A stretch of 64,000 nucleotides of DNA from Ascoidea rubescens DSM 1968. Lineage: Eukaryota > Ascomycota > Saccharomycetes > Ascoideales > Ascoideaceae. How positions within the stretch are numbered: the stretch's first letter is position 1; each line of letters starts with the position of its first letter. Below the pieces are notes generated by a model. The model searched no databases. It saw only the letters and a program-made list of their open reading frames with translations, and was not told the origin of the DNA. Where the stretch lies: positions 398,439 to 462,438 of the forward strand of contig NW_017962914.1 of assembly GCF_001661345.1 (NCBI RefSeq), read 5' to 3'. Below, one piece after another: positions 25,501 to 38,390 of the stretch. The translations under genes were made by a program, and so were the position numbers.

Positions 25501-26900
25501 ATGGTGTTTTAATATTGCAGAAAGTGTATTCATTTTGGCGGAAGTGTTCCTTCGATGAATACAATGATGGCTGTTGTTCATGGAAATTTGAAGCAAAGGA
25601 CATTCAGTAATGAATACAAAATCATTTTGAACGTTTTTGGCCCAAAATACAAGAAATTTAACGCCTTTTTCACACGCAACAATATTCACTCCATAGTTGT
25701 CTATTGCAGTTTGAAATTTTCTAACTGACCATCCTAACCATTGTGAGTAACTTGCGCCAAATGTCGAAGGCTAGTGATATTCTTTGGTGGAATTGGAAAA
25801 TGTTGGTCATCAGTGATTTCTAAACTAGTGCCCTTGAAATTTGTTTCTGTTGCACAAGTATCGTCACCATTGACAACATCGATGTATGTGTCTGCTTTTC
25901 TCACATCAACTAATTACTGAACTCGTCTTTCAAAAGGAGTTGATGCACCTGAAGCGTTATCGGATATAACATTGGTATTATTTATTGATCAAACTAACTC
26001 TTGCTGATTCTGCATCTATCCTTCTTCAAAATCGGCGTGAAAGTCATTTCCACATTCAATGAATTGATTCATTCTTTGGGATTGAAATGCTTTTGTTCTC
26101 CGCTGTTTCCCCTGTAGTAACCATAACCACCATAATTGAAGGATGTAAAAAGTGCTAACATAGTATTTGACTCATTAAAGTGGTTGCCGAATTGAATTGA
26201 ATCTGCCAAATGTCTTTTGAATTCTTTTCCGTTTCTTCATCAAAGGCCCCGCCGGCCGTCATCAAAAAAAAAATTTGTCATCCGTTAGTGACCATTGAAT
26301 GTTTTTTCCTCCAAACTTCTATTTCAAGGAACGTCCGCGACATATTCGTTGTCAAAGTTAAGAAAAGCATCAAACGGAGAATGGATCCAAATTCAGCAAA
26401 ACCCGCTGAACCAATTTGCAGTTCGGATTGGCTTTCTTGATCATCAGGGCAATAATTGATCAATTTAAGAACATCCCAAAGAAGTAAATTTCTTTATAAT
26501 TACGAAGAATCACTGTCTTTTGTTTCTTTTTAACTTTAATCACTTCACCACTGTCTCCTTTGTAATATCTAATTTCTTAGGATTTGCAAGCCGATGTGAC
26601 CTATTCCTCATCATCGCCAGAATGTTTCGTTGGTGTTCGTTGACACCTTTCGCAGCTATGACTTCCATTACCATATGCTCATCAGTATCAAAGTTAATGG
26701 TGGGTCTGTTGCTGAACCAAGTATTGAACAACGCCCATCCAGCCGCAGTCACAGACTGATTTTTGATCATTAATGGATCTCACCTCATGATTGATTAATA
26801 CACGTATTCAAGACAATCTGGAAATTTGGAAGACATTCCTTCCTTGTGAAACAATACATTGGTTTCAGATAACATGTGAGATGTTATAATTGATTTTAAT
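22600..26900 (-). mobile_element. Copia E: gag to RNase H (broken)
   Basis: TINFDTDEHMVMEVIAAKGV (26540-26770) is gag-like and resembles the gag of M (NYFDTDELNLIRFIAATDV). RT is at 23673-23885, where TQLCIFRSIQSELLSSLGIT and NNSVCPLNVFF match '..LW...F...L.SLGFT.S..D..VF'. RNase H is at 22900-23124: QLYLSSESGSASS, SNLTRKTQNGSSSS and LLSWTSQKFLLLHCSTIESS match 'L.LYSDSDSASD..TRKS.SG' and 'SWTSKKQ.LVALSS.EAE'. Gag to RNase H is about 3.6 kb. IN should lie at about 24.5-25.8 kb; traces there are weak. It is the left-most unit of the regular E-F-G array. Many breaks; old. Confidence 0.75.
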
Positions 26901-27560
26901 ATTTTAAGTGGTTGAATAGTTGAATCCTTTATAAAGTGTATTGGGGTCTATTTTCCAATACATTATTTATAACATCTTGCTTTCAATCCTTATCAGATCG
27001 ATTTAAAAAATTGAAGAGATATTTTTGGAATATATATCACACATAAAAATCAAAGGAGAGACATCCAATTGAGGTTCAAAGTGCAAAATAAAAAGTCGGG
27101 AATAGAAAAGCAGTCCTAAAGAAAGAGGAGCCAAGACAAAGAGTCCTATTTTGTTTCAATGAAATCAGAAATAATCATAACTCGTAACTAGAACAATAAT
27201 AACACAAAGCCAAATGTAAAAATTGAAACCTTTCAGTTATGATCATCTAACGCTTCAAACGGAAAATGGAACATGTGCAAGCTCGAATAGAACAAGTCAG
27301 AATCAGATTGAAAATAATATTAAAGTTAAATGGATAATGATCTCCAGATGATGAATATGAAATTCTCATGAACATAGAAATTGTTGAAATCTTGAAATGT
27401 AAAGGTTCCAAAGTGGATTTTGTTGTAAATTTGGAAATTAAGATGAGAAAGAAAACAGCAAAGCAAAATGTGTGAGACTAATTAATTTTGTTCTCTTTAA
27501 ATATCTTCACGAAGTGCAATATTGATTGACTTTTAATCCAACATCATTCACTTGATTGAA
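26900..27560. repeat. Probable LTR remnant zone between copia E and F
   Basis: This is an A-rich, non-coding zone lying between the gag side of E and the C-terminus of F. The 5' LTR of E and the 3' LTR of F, or one shared LTR, would belong here. No duplicate ends were confirmed. Confidence 0.35.
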
Positions 27561-30500
27561 TAATTTAAAGAATAATCAGTTGCCGTTTTTTCAACTGACT
27601 TGGTGATGATATCAGCAACGTTGGCCCTTTGTATTAACGTAACTTACTGATAGATGCATATTGAAGTTAGTTTTCCAATAGAATGAAATTCACCACCACT
27701 ATCCTTAGATCGATGATGAGAATATCAATGAGGGAAATGTTTCATAGCGAAGAGACTATTTCCCGATTGATTGCTAAAAACGACCAAAGTTTTAAGTACA
27801 TGTGATATGCTTTGAAAGAATATTGTCCAATTTTTTCTGTCAGTCAATGAAACCTATTATGGTTCAACAATTGATAACGCAACAAGTGCTTCATTCATTC
27901 AAGACCAACAAAGGAACAAACCAGTTATGATTGTCAAGAAGCGCATTTTAGCTTTTCCGTCCGATTTTTCCATTTGCCCAATTACTGTCACGACCATCTA
28001 TTAGTCGATAAGATGTTACCCGGGATTAATTCACTCACAGTTTCTTAATCAATGTTGTGAAGAAGTCTATAATCGGTATGATATGAAGTAATATTCTCAT
28101 AAAGGTAATAAATGGAACACGTCCTTTGTGCTAGAAGCACATTGAAACTCTCCGATAACACCAGATAAATAATGGATTGATAAACTAGCAAATGACTTCT
28201 CGAGATGCGCTGAATGAAGTGGAATCTGGTCCTCACTGTGTTAACCAATACTTATAATCTACACACACTTAATTAAAAGTATCAATGAACATCAGCATCA
28301 ATGATTGATCGTTGAAGATAAGTATCAATTCATTTGGTTAAATGTCCGTGTCATTCTTTCAATGCTCACACTTGGGAACCCGACTGAGCTATCTCCTTAA
28401 GTTCTTCTAACAGGTGTCTGTCGGCAGAATTTGACTGCCGATTAGTGGGTGCAAGGCACCAATTTTGGAGCCGCAAAATCATTCGTTGCGCAACTCCTTA
28501 GAAAAGATTCGTTCTCCTTCCCAATATGAATCATTTCGTTCTGGCCATAAGATTATCCTCCACCGATATCAATATTGAGCTTCTTGAATTTACCAACAAA
28601 GATCGATCGAAAAACTTTTGAATTTTGATATTGTGAGAGATGGCATTGTTTCTGATTTTTTGAAACCAAACTGGTGCCGCATGCTTCCAATAGAACAATC
28701 CTATATCAATTTTTAGGACATTTTTTTTAGTTGTAAGTTTTGCAGTAGAATGATATAGTTAAACTTGAATGTCTACTGACCGTCTTAGAAAAACTGTCTT
28801 GCAAACTCTTTTGCAAATACTGTGGTTGTAAACGGCCGCTAAAAAATTCAACAATCTTATTGTATCGATTTGAGTCACCGCAACATCGATATCAATTTAA
28901 CTATGTCCTAGCTCTGGAAGAATCTCCTGGCACCTATTATTGCCGTTATTCATTCAGAACCATTTTCTTTCTGCTTAACATTACATCCGCTTTTTCGTTT
29001 CACAGTTCTTTTTTCTGATTGATATTGGTGATTCAAGTTGACAAACATGACTAGTCCGCTGAAATGGATCGCTTTGCCAAAGCAGATGACGATTTGGGTT
29101 GTGCGAATTGTTTCAACGTCAAAAAAGCATGGAGCAATGATATATTATAATCTCAATGGGATAGATCTGCTTCTTCAACAAGATCGCCGATTGAGTATTG
29201 GTAAGATCTTTCAACAAAGTTAATTTCACCTACGGACAATTGTGTTGCTTAATGATCAACTTCTTCAAGAACTGGTGATGATTTCATTAAGATCGAGCTA
29301 TCGATACTTTTAGTTATAAATATAGATATTCAGTTGAAGAGATAGCTCTTCGTATTGTAATGATAATTTTTACGTCGCTTGCTTATTTTCATAGTGGGTC
29401 TGAGGTATTTGATAGATATTGCTTTCATATTAAAGTGTGTGCCAAGTAGCAAAAAATGGATGTTGATGCATGTATTAGATAAGAAAGAAACCTTTTGAAA
29501 ATAAGTTCAACAACAAGACAGCCATTTTCACTGTTTTCCACTTGATGTTGGCTTACTGAGTTAAATATTGTGACTGTCTAATAGGCCACCCCAATTATTA
29601 TATTTCCTGGCATTATTACTCATTGAGGTTGAGTTCGTCAGATGAGATCCAAACAACGCAAGAAAGGATAATGCAGGGGCACGTCAACTTATTGTGCAAA
29701 TGCTTCGAGCATAAATGGATTCCGCAGCCATTAATATATTTGTTATAGATAGCAGAACTGGATTCATTGCTGGGTATCAATTTGGTCTGGAAAAGATCTA
29801 CGACAGTTTATGTCAAATATTTGTTTGTCGCTCGATGACTTGAATCCAACAAATGAATGATTTACGTTCTTGTTAAAATTTTTGGGGTGGAGTCATGATT
29901 GAAAGCATGTAATTGAACACCAAATGAAGCATTTACGTTGGTAGGTTTTTTGGCTTGTTTAAGCATTGGCGATCAGGATTGATAAATAATGCCTACTGGA
30001 AATTGAATGTTAACTCGTATTGAATATCTGAATACAGCGCTCCAATATTGGATTGGAGCATTATGGCCAATTAATAGATTTACGTTGTTGCATTTTATTG
30101 TGTTGGTTCTATTCTCATCATCTCATTCTAGAATTCATATATGAGGTGCAGCGACTTGATGGATGTGGCATTACCCGATGCAGCACTCTTTAACGATGTT
30201 TGACGTGAGTTATTCACTTCTTCGATCAGTCCACACAAATTGGTTGTCAAGCTTTAGAAATCCTCACCTACTATTAATTGATTGCAAATGATTGAGCTTC
30301 GTCTGATTTGAGCTTCAGAAGGTCAGCAACAACGAATTTACATATACGTTCTGTCGAGCAAAATCCATAAGCACTATTAAATAGAGAATCTTAATCTACA
30401 GAGATATACTGCACTGCAACTGATTTGCTGTGCTGCGAAGTTTTGAACGTTTTGCGTGGCTGAAAGCTGATGAGGAAGGTTCACCATTGTTCATGCTCTA

Positions 30501-32000
30501 TTATTACCTGTCTGAGTAAATTGATTTTTAATTAAAGTTGTCGTTTGATGCTTAAATCAATGACATTAGAACCAGTGTGAATGAAGCAAAACACATGTAG
30601 TGTTAAGAACCGAATTATTCAACCCAGCTTTTCTCATCCGAACAACTATAATTTATTGATTCTCTATCGCTAAACAATAATTTTACCTATCTTTCAATTG
30701 ATTGAATCAATTTACCAAAGTTGTCATTGTAACCATTATCAGTCAATTCGACAGGCCAATCATATTTGATAGTGAGTTACCACTTAGGTGGAGATGGGGT
30801 CATAATATGCATCCAACAATAACAGATCCTCCTTTTGTAGAAATATCAACACCAATCACTTCAATGATAAATAAGTTGGCGTGTTTCTACTAGTTAATAA
30901 TTCAACAGAATTCCTAACTTGACTTGTTGCACTTGAATCAAGGACGTATTCAGCACGGGAATGATGTTCAACCAAGTTGAATTCTGAGAATCTTGTTGTG
31001 ATCCAATTGAAATGACCTCTTGAAGCTCTTTAGGACATTCAAGAAATTGCAGTATTTCATAAGATTGAAAGTCCATTTGGTTTTTTCAATTGGTCCAGTA
31101 ATGACAATCCCAGTAAAATTGAAATAATTGGAAATCGGTGGTATCAAATTTTTCTGCTGAAAATCATTACTCAGCTGAATTGGCTTGGATATGTATTGCA
31201 TACAATCCATTTCTTTAAATTTTATGATATCCCGGAAGAGCGGAATAATTGTTGGAGAATCCAAGCAGTGTGTGACATCGAGTCGGGTGCCACCTAAACA
31301 ATTGTAGCTAAGGGATGTTTGACTATTGTTGTCATCTAACATAAGAAGAGCAGCTGATGGACCAGGCGATCAAAGCCTTGGATAATCGGCTGAAAAAATG
31401 ACAATTTCTTTTTTCTTCCTATCTGCATTGAATTCAATCAATGTTTGCTTGACTATGATTGGACGAAAGACAACTTGGTCTAATGTGTCGAAAATCAAAA
31501 ATTGTTCAACTATCATAATGAAGGTTTAAATTCCAATATTTTAGTTGTATTTTTAAGTTGTTTAAGTACAGAGGCCGCTCAGATTGACTTTTGAGCAATA
31601 ATTGCAGTTCATCCTACTGTTCGATTGACCCCACTAGCGGCAACAATTCCTATTACCTTGACTCATCGCATCATCGGATTTGGATAGGCTCATAGTGATC
31701 AACGTTTGAATCAACGGCCATTCAGCACTAGTCCTAACAGAATTAATGATCATTGAGTGGTTCAACCTAATGTTCGTTTGAAAGTCGTTGTGGTCGTTGT
31801 GGAGATTCGAAAGAATCTTCACTATCACGGAAAGTGCAAATTGCAAATCAGTAAAAAAGAAATACTATATTGCAAATTATCTTATTGACCAATTTTCCGA
31901 TAAAGGTTACTATATATTGTGGTTGCGTTTCGACTCCAACAATTCATTTACGTTACTTAGCTTACGATATTCGCACGAACAATCCGAGAATTGAAACAGA
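27560..32000 (-). mobile_element. Copia F: gag to C-terminus (broken)
   Basis: The gag-like segment TSAEWPLIQTLITMSLSKSD (31634-31846) matches the AEWALIK and AKWPFIETWFTN motifs of A and G. Protease/pre-integrase is the 124-codon open stretch 30968-31342: LGGTRLDVTHCLDSPTII resembles 'DGT.L.V.G.G.I', and GIVITGPIEKTK resembles the pre-integrase 'TG.VI..G'. RT shows MRHQFGFKKSETMPS (about 28620-28690). RNase H shows RDSNWANG (about 27960-28000), and VADIITKSVEK (about 27595-27640) is the C-terminal motif. Spacing to G is about 5.0 kb for gag, RNase H and the ADI motif alike. Many breaks; old. Confidence 0.75.
30968..31342 (-). pseudogene. Copia F protease/pre-integrase fragment
   Basis: At 124 codons this ties for the longest minus-strand open stretch. 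GGTRLDVTHCLDSPTII fits the distal half of a copia aspartic protease. IIKFKEMDCMQYISKPIQLS fits 'I.L..VLYVP.L..NLLS...L', and GIVITGPIEKTKWTF fits the gag_pre-integrase region. The catalytic DSG part would lie just upstream. This reading rests on pattern similarity and on its position between gag and RT. Confidence 0.55.
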
Positions 32001-32560
32001 GTTTTCGCGCTTTATTTCACAAGTATTTGATGAACTTGCAAAAATTTATCTACAATCTAAAAGTATAGTATGATTAAATAAGCAAGGAAGTTGAGACAGA
32101 GACTCATTTAAAACGAAAGTCAATTGTACCATCAGGTATTGAACGCTCTCAACTGCGTAACTTTAACTACAATCAAATAAAATTGTTTTGTGTGTATAGG
32201 GTCCCCTTCTGCAAAATAGAACAACATTTAATGATCAAATGGCATATCGTTTTGTAAAGCTAGATAATCTTTTTTGTAAGTTTGGAATTACTTTAGATAT
32301 AAGAAAATCAGGCTGTCAAACAATTTCTAGCTGAACTTACGATACATTTATCAATTGATTAATTCATGAAAAGTAGAATATGTAAATTTCGATCTGGTAT
32401 GCATATTAGATCGCGTTGCAAATTTGGCATTTGAGTCTGAAGAAATGGCTGGAATGCAAACACTTTGAGACAAGTTCCACTTGTTTTTTTCGAACCTGCT
32501 TACGAACTCCAATTTCGATTGGCACTTCAGTAAACTAAATTAACTTTATCAAAAAGATTA
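32000..32560. repeat. Probable LTR remnant zone between copia F and G
   Basis: This stretch lies between the gag side of F and the C-terminus of G, with no coding motif seen. At the same offset as the E/F junction zone, it should hold the remains of one or two LTRs. Ends were not confirmed. Confidence 0.35.
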
Positions 32561-35500
32561 ACTAGAGTATGAAAAATAGTTGTCTCCACTTATTTCGGAG
32601 TGATGTCCGCATGATTGTCTCTGTTTAATTTAACTGAATTTTATTTGCGAATTGAAAATTTGTTCTGAAATTAAATGATGATCACTATCAATTACTTTAA
32701 ATCAATTTTGTGTATAAGGGTGAGAGGAAATAGTCAGACCCAGATGATTAATTCCTTGAATACTAATAATCATCGATGGCGGATTTAGTCGACCAAAGAT
32801 ATGTTTGGAAACTCTATTTTAATTCTCACAGCTGCAGTTAATCAACCCTATTTCGCACCAGTAGATGACTAGGCGCCAGTTGTTTGTTAATTTCAACGGG
32901 TTGAAAGGTGGCTACCGTGTAACTTTGAGGAAAAATCTGTTTGACTACTCGTTCTAATGTTACCACCGGCCCAATCGCTATCACCAACATCGGTTAGTTG
33001 ATGAAGCGTCTCCAAAAAATCATTATTGATTTTCGGGTACCTTTTTCTTGTGAAGAAGCCTGAAATCGGTGAAATTTAATGCAATATTATATTCGAAAAT
33101 GGAATGAATTAGGTAAATGAATGACAAAGTTGTTGAAGCACAATGAAAGCGCCTTAAATGTGACGACTTGATTGTCTAACCAGATCCGTTGCTTCGAAAA
33201 GGATGTAGCAAATGTACCACTCGACTTGACACAATTAGCAAAACATAATCAAGTTCCGTGAATTAATCTGTCTTCTGAGTAATTACTACCATGACGGATT
33301 CTTGATATAACTTAATTTTCAAATCCTTGAGCAAAATGTTCTTTCAATCTTTTTAATTGTTCTACTTTGACTTCTGTTTGTGGTTTCTCAATAGAAGCAA
33401 TTGACTAATTAAGGATTCCACAATTGGTCTTCACAATTCAAATCGGAAAAAAAAACGTTTGATATTTTTGAACGTTTCGATGAGAAGCCGTTCAAAAAAA
33501 ATGGCTTACCTATTATTTTATAATATTGTCCTTTTGCACAAATCAAAATATCAACAACAAGGATAGATATCTGCAACTTGAATTTTAATTCAAACATAAA
33601 TCAATCAATCTCAACAGTTGTTATTTCTAGTTTCAGAAAAATATTTCATTGTAGTGAGCCAGAGTTGTGGGGCTTGCTACAAACCATGCCCTCTTTGAAT
33701 TTGCCTTCTAGCATCGACTTCTCATGTGTGAATCCATGAGGAAGATCAACTTCAAATGCACCGTAAGCAGATCCATTGAGATGCTGCGTTTTGCTTTAAT
33801 TTGGCGAGCAATGTTGTTTTTTATAGTGGCTGACCAATTCATCAATTTGAAAATATCATATTTCATAACAGGACCATTAACATCAGTATAGTTATTGCTA
33901 TGTACTAGAGGAAATCATTTTGTAACTAATTTCTTGATAATCCGTTTAGATCCGTTTGTTTCAGGTTAAACATCGAATATCAATTACCTGTTGAGTATTT
34001 CGGATTTGACTCAGTTCCGTGGACCCAATGAATCCTGTTGATTTTTTTCATTTGAATTGATCTCGATTACTATGACAGATAGCCTTCACGATTTTTGTGC
34101 GCTTGTTATATCAACGGAGAAAAATGCTGGAATCACGTGTTTTAATTCGTACGGAAATGAATTCGCTTTTCTTACTTTTATTGGATCGAATGAGCTTTGA
34201 GAAGGATCATCAAATAGGAATTCATCACCTATGACGGAATCTGCCGGTTAAACTTTTACAATCTGAAAAATTTGTCGTGGATTCAATATACCTTAAATCC
34301 CATTGTTTACACTAGAAAACGTAATCATCCGGCTAACGATATATCATTCTTTGTTGAAATCATCGTTCATACGTCGCATGGTAATCTCATTAGTTATTGT
34401 GATGTTTATCATAAATTTGGTTTTGGAATCAGACACGTTGCTGGAAGCAACCCTTCGGCTAACGTCGGCTGAAGTACTGCACTATTAAAAATTGCATAAG
34501 ACATATCCTCAATAATAGCTGCAGCAATCGATTGCAACATCTCCTTGCAGGATGCAATATAGAAACCTATAATACCGTTGCTTAGTGGTTCATTGATTTC
34601 AGTGTCCTCTTTGATATTAATACTTATTTCGGTTGAGTGTGAGAGTTGATGTATAAAGAAAGAACGAAAGGGTGTGGAAAAGGAAATTCAATTATCCGTT
34701 ACAGGGCTTGGTGCTTGATTGACTTTAGCTAGTATTGAATTATTTGATTCAAATGGATAAATTCGATTGTTAGTACCGAATAAATGTGTTTAGAGTTTCT
34801 TCCGTTGGTTTATCTACAATGAATATGCAACTTTGTTGGACGAGTTAAATCCAATAGATCTAAGTTGACTGCCTTTCATAAAAGTTCATTGTCGGACAAT
34901 TTGATTGATAGAAAAAGTTTCAATTAAAGAAGATGCGTCGACTGTAGCAGTCATTCATGATTAAAACGATTCTTCAATTGAATATCTGTTGCTACTACTA
35001 ATTGGAATTTAATTGTGCAAAATGTTCGAATCTCTAAGTGTGCTTTTCCAATTTTCATATGCACAATCAGAAGCAATCAATAATTTTTTCTCTTTTCTAT
35101 TCCATTCGTTTTTCGAATTCGCCGGTTTTTCATTCTCAACAGAAGAATCAAGCGCAGAGGCTGCATGGATGAATGTTTTTTGCTTGCCGAAGCATTTGAA
35201 CACATTTCAATTGAATTCATCAACTGATTTGATAAGTCACGGTGCTTCGTGTAGCAATTCATTAATCTCTCAAAAGTTCTTAAATAATGAATTAACGATT
35301 CCGTTAGGTGTTATTTAAAGGTGAGAGTTTGACCAACAATAACATTTGATTTATGTTACGCGACAACCGATCAATAAACACAATTTATTGGTGTTACTGA
35401 ATTCGCAGAGATCCAGTCTGCAATATTTAATTATGTTCAGCTGTGAAATTTTGAAAGATGTTTTCCGTTTAAAACACATAACCAGCTTGAGAATGCTTTT

Positions 35501-36900
35501 AAAGCGCTTTGTAATATCAGTTAGACTGTATTCGATTGTGGTTAACCTGTTCGTCTGGAGACCAATCAATGACTTTGATTGGTGTCAAGTTCAAGCAATT
35601 CTCTATTTGGAGTGCAAAACCGTATCAAGCACCACTTCATTTGCAGATAGCAACTTTACATCATTGATTTTCTTTCACTCACGAATTATATCACTATTTT
35701 TTTCATTTGATAGATTGGTGCCGTTAATTCGACCTCCGAAACCATTTCCAACTAGTTCAATTAGTCAACTGACATTTTGTAGTGAGATTGGAATTTTCTC
35801 GTCATCAAATAGATATATTCACCAAACTTTAGCAGTTCCTTTTGTTGAAAGAATATCATCATCAAGGACAGCGTTCATTGATATAGTTGCGTCTCCTTGA
35901 TAAATTAATATTTAAATGCTCTTCTTAAAAAGATCTGTTGCACAAGAAAGAAGATCATATTGAAAAAGAAAACGATCACCAATCATGTGAACTTCATCGA
36001 AATCTGCTTTTGATTTATTCTGAATAGGAACATTAGAGTCAACCCCACAGCTCAAAGTTTGAATCATTTCAGAGATTTCAAACTTGATTCGTTTTATATC
36101 ATTTCTGCACGTACAACTAATACTACCAGAGTTGAAAGCTTTAAGGTTGGTTATCACTAGATTTGCTTTCTTAATCTGATTCTTCTGTTTCATCTGATCT
36201 CATGAGTCCGTTAAGTAGCGCTTTTCAGGTATTTGATTTTCGTTTCTATCGATGTGATTAATTCACAAAGTCACCATTACCTCTGTAAGATCGAATGCGT
36301 CGCTGGCAAATTAATTGATTTAATATTATAATCCAACATTGTTGTTTTTAACCAAAAGAAAATAGCGTGAAAGGATTTGATGGCAAACTTCGGTAATGAG
36401 GTGCATCAAATTTAGTTTACTTTGTCTATTCTTTGTCATCTAATTTAGCCACTCATCAATTTAATATGGTCTCAAACTCATGCCTTCTTCAAACATTCGT
36501 AGAATCTGAATTTGTTGACTCATTCAAATGAACATTTCTATACCGTAGCCTTCATCGAAATTTTTCTTTTCCATCGATTCGAAAGCAGTTTTGAAGAACG
36601 CAAGGACAACACCAGCAGATTCTCTTGGAAAGGCATTTACATGAGTAACAGCAATGAATCCCATCAAGCCAACCTTCACAGTACCACTGTCATTGATCGT
36701 TCCGTTGGTGAACCAAGTTTCAATGAACGGCCATTTAGCTCCAGTACCGATCTTCTTAACTTTTATGGTTGAATTGACATAACATTTTATTGGATGTTAT
36801 TGCTGGCGGTGTATAAAGTCGGACGAAACTCATCAATTCGGCAAATTCAAAAAGGGTAATCTGCTGAAATATCATTGTGTAATTGGTAAATTATTATACT
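32560..36900 (-). mobile_element. Copia G: gag to C-terminus (broken)
   Basis: Gag is well preserved at about 36530-36770: VKKIGTGAKWPFIETWFTNG, then VGLMGFIAVTHVNAFP. RT is clear: GSAYGAFEVDLPHGFTHEKS (about 33700-33780) fits 'LNG.L....V..PHGF...', QAPQLWLTTMKYF (about 33640-33690) fits 'GLKQAPRLWY', and ISILVVDILICAKGQ (about 33520-33570) fits 'I...YVDDILI..K'. RNase H shows DVGDSDWAGGN (about 32955-33000), and NHADITPK (about 32590-32620) is the C-terminal site. A possible zinc knuckle (FKCFGKQKTFIHAASA) is at 35160-35203. The 184-codon plus-strand ORF 35346-35900 lies opposite its gag/protease region. Many breaks; old. Confidence 0.8.
33520..33800 (-). pseudogene. Copia G reverse transcriptase fragment
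   Basis: Three RT landmarks occur in order on the minus strand: EVDLPHGFTHEKSM, QAPQLWLTTMKYF and ILVVDILICAK. In intact copia RT these are the 'PPGF' loop, the 'GLKQAPR.WY' helix and the YVDD active site. Their spacing is slightly compressed but close to normal. This is the most diagnostic piece of copia G. Confidence 0.8.
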
Positions 36901-38390
36901 AATTGATTCATTAATAAGAATTAAGATATCATATATATGTATCGTGTTTGCAGTAAGATACTGGTATTGTATACGATGAAATAGCTATACAAGTTCTTGA
37001 GCGTTATAAAAAACTATCCACGCCTTTTATCCCCCAAAAAATCAGTATAACTGAAAAAGGAATTCAAAATACAATGCAAAAAATAGAGTCTATTTAATAA
37101 GAAACTGAATCTTCGACTATGAGAGATTCCAACACAGCAGCAAATCATTGTATCCGACCATAGAAAATGATAGTTGCTTGACTTTTACTAAGAAAAGACT
37201 AAGGTCAAAGGTAGAATTTGAGTAGCTTTTAGTAAAAATAAATTATACTTTAATTAAAATGGATACGGATATCTTGTAACAATAGTGTATCTTCACTTGA
37301 AAAAGAATAAAGTGATGAAAGTACTAATGGTTAATGTTTCGAGAAGAACATCATTTGCTCAAATCCCACATTGAAGATGTTGCATCATCGATCATCGATG
37401 TGAACCTAAAACTGCGAATGAATGTGGAACATTGATTTATTGTAAGCGGTAGATGGTAGTCAAATGTGTTCTGTTTTTACTTTTCCACAAAGTGTAGGTT
37501 CATCAGCAATTGGATCGTAATAAATCAAATTATTTTCCTGATATTGCAAGAGTTTGTCATGTAGATGTATCCACTATCTTGGGAAGAATGTCTACGACAC
37601 TTGGCTTTGTATTGGTATTGCTGACTTTTAGTTGCCCATTGATAATTGATGAGAAGCGCAGTTGATTTCCTTCCAACCGTTTGCTTTCCCACAATTTGCC
37701 AGATTCATTTCAATTTATCAGTTTAGAAGCAGCTCTTTTGTGACATTAATTACATTAAAGAATTTCAACAATAGAAATATTAATTAAAAATTTAATATAG
37801 ATATTTTCATCGAATTATCTATTTCATTTGAGCTTTTCGGATATTCACTATTCAACATTTTCAATTTTCATTTAAATTAATTCCAGTATGACATTTGCAC
37901 ATTGTCTATTATCCCTTTGGGCGACTCAATTTCCATACATAAATTGTTTTAATTTATGCTAAAGATATGCAATTATGATTCTTTACGACCACATAAATGA
38001 ATATGTCTCTTTGTTCCAATCCATTATTTTCCACAGTTCCTTTTCTTATTTTGGATATTTTGAAAGATAAATTTCAGATAAGATTTCGTTTTCGACATCA
38101 CTGATCATTTCCGCGATGATCAGCACTGAGTATTCATCTCTTTCCAAAATGAATGTTATGATGATTGAGAGTTATATGCCGTAATTAAACTGCTTGAAAC
38201 TGCATTGAAGACAGTTATATATTTCATTATATTAATCAATTACTTATCGAAATATTTTACAATATACAATCATAAATTTCAAGAGATTTCCAATCGTGGA
38301 ATCAGGCAATCATTGACTTTCTTCTCAAACTCGACATAGGATACAAAACCATTAAAACTACATTAGGTCATTTGAATTAATGAAAGATGA
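36900..38390. other. Head-to-head junction of copia G (minus) and M (plus)
   Basis: This is about 1.5 kb of AT-rich DNA with no coding motif. It lies between the gag starts of two divergently oriented elements, so both 5' LTRs are expected here. A small inverted repeat, tgatcat/atgatca with a 7-base loop, occurs at 38102-38122. Nothing else was recognised. Confidence 0.35.

Noticed and set aside
22821-26463. Serpin-like impressions in minus-strand ORFs (for example EVWRKKHSMV)
   Set aside because: Domain order and the RNase H, RT and gag motifs of copia E explain the region better.
38102-38122. Small hairpin tgatcat-7-atgatca as a terminator or origin
   Set aside because: A 7-bp stem in AT-rich DNA is expected by chance and no gene ends next to it.
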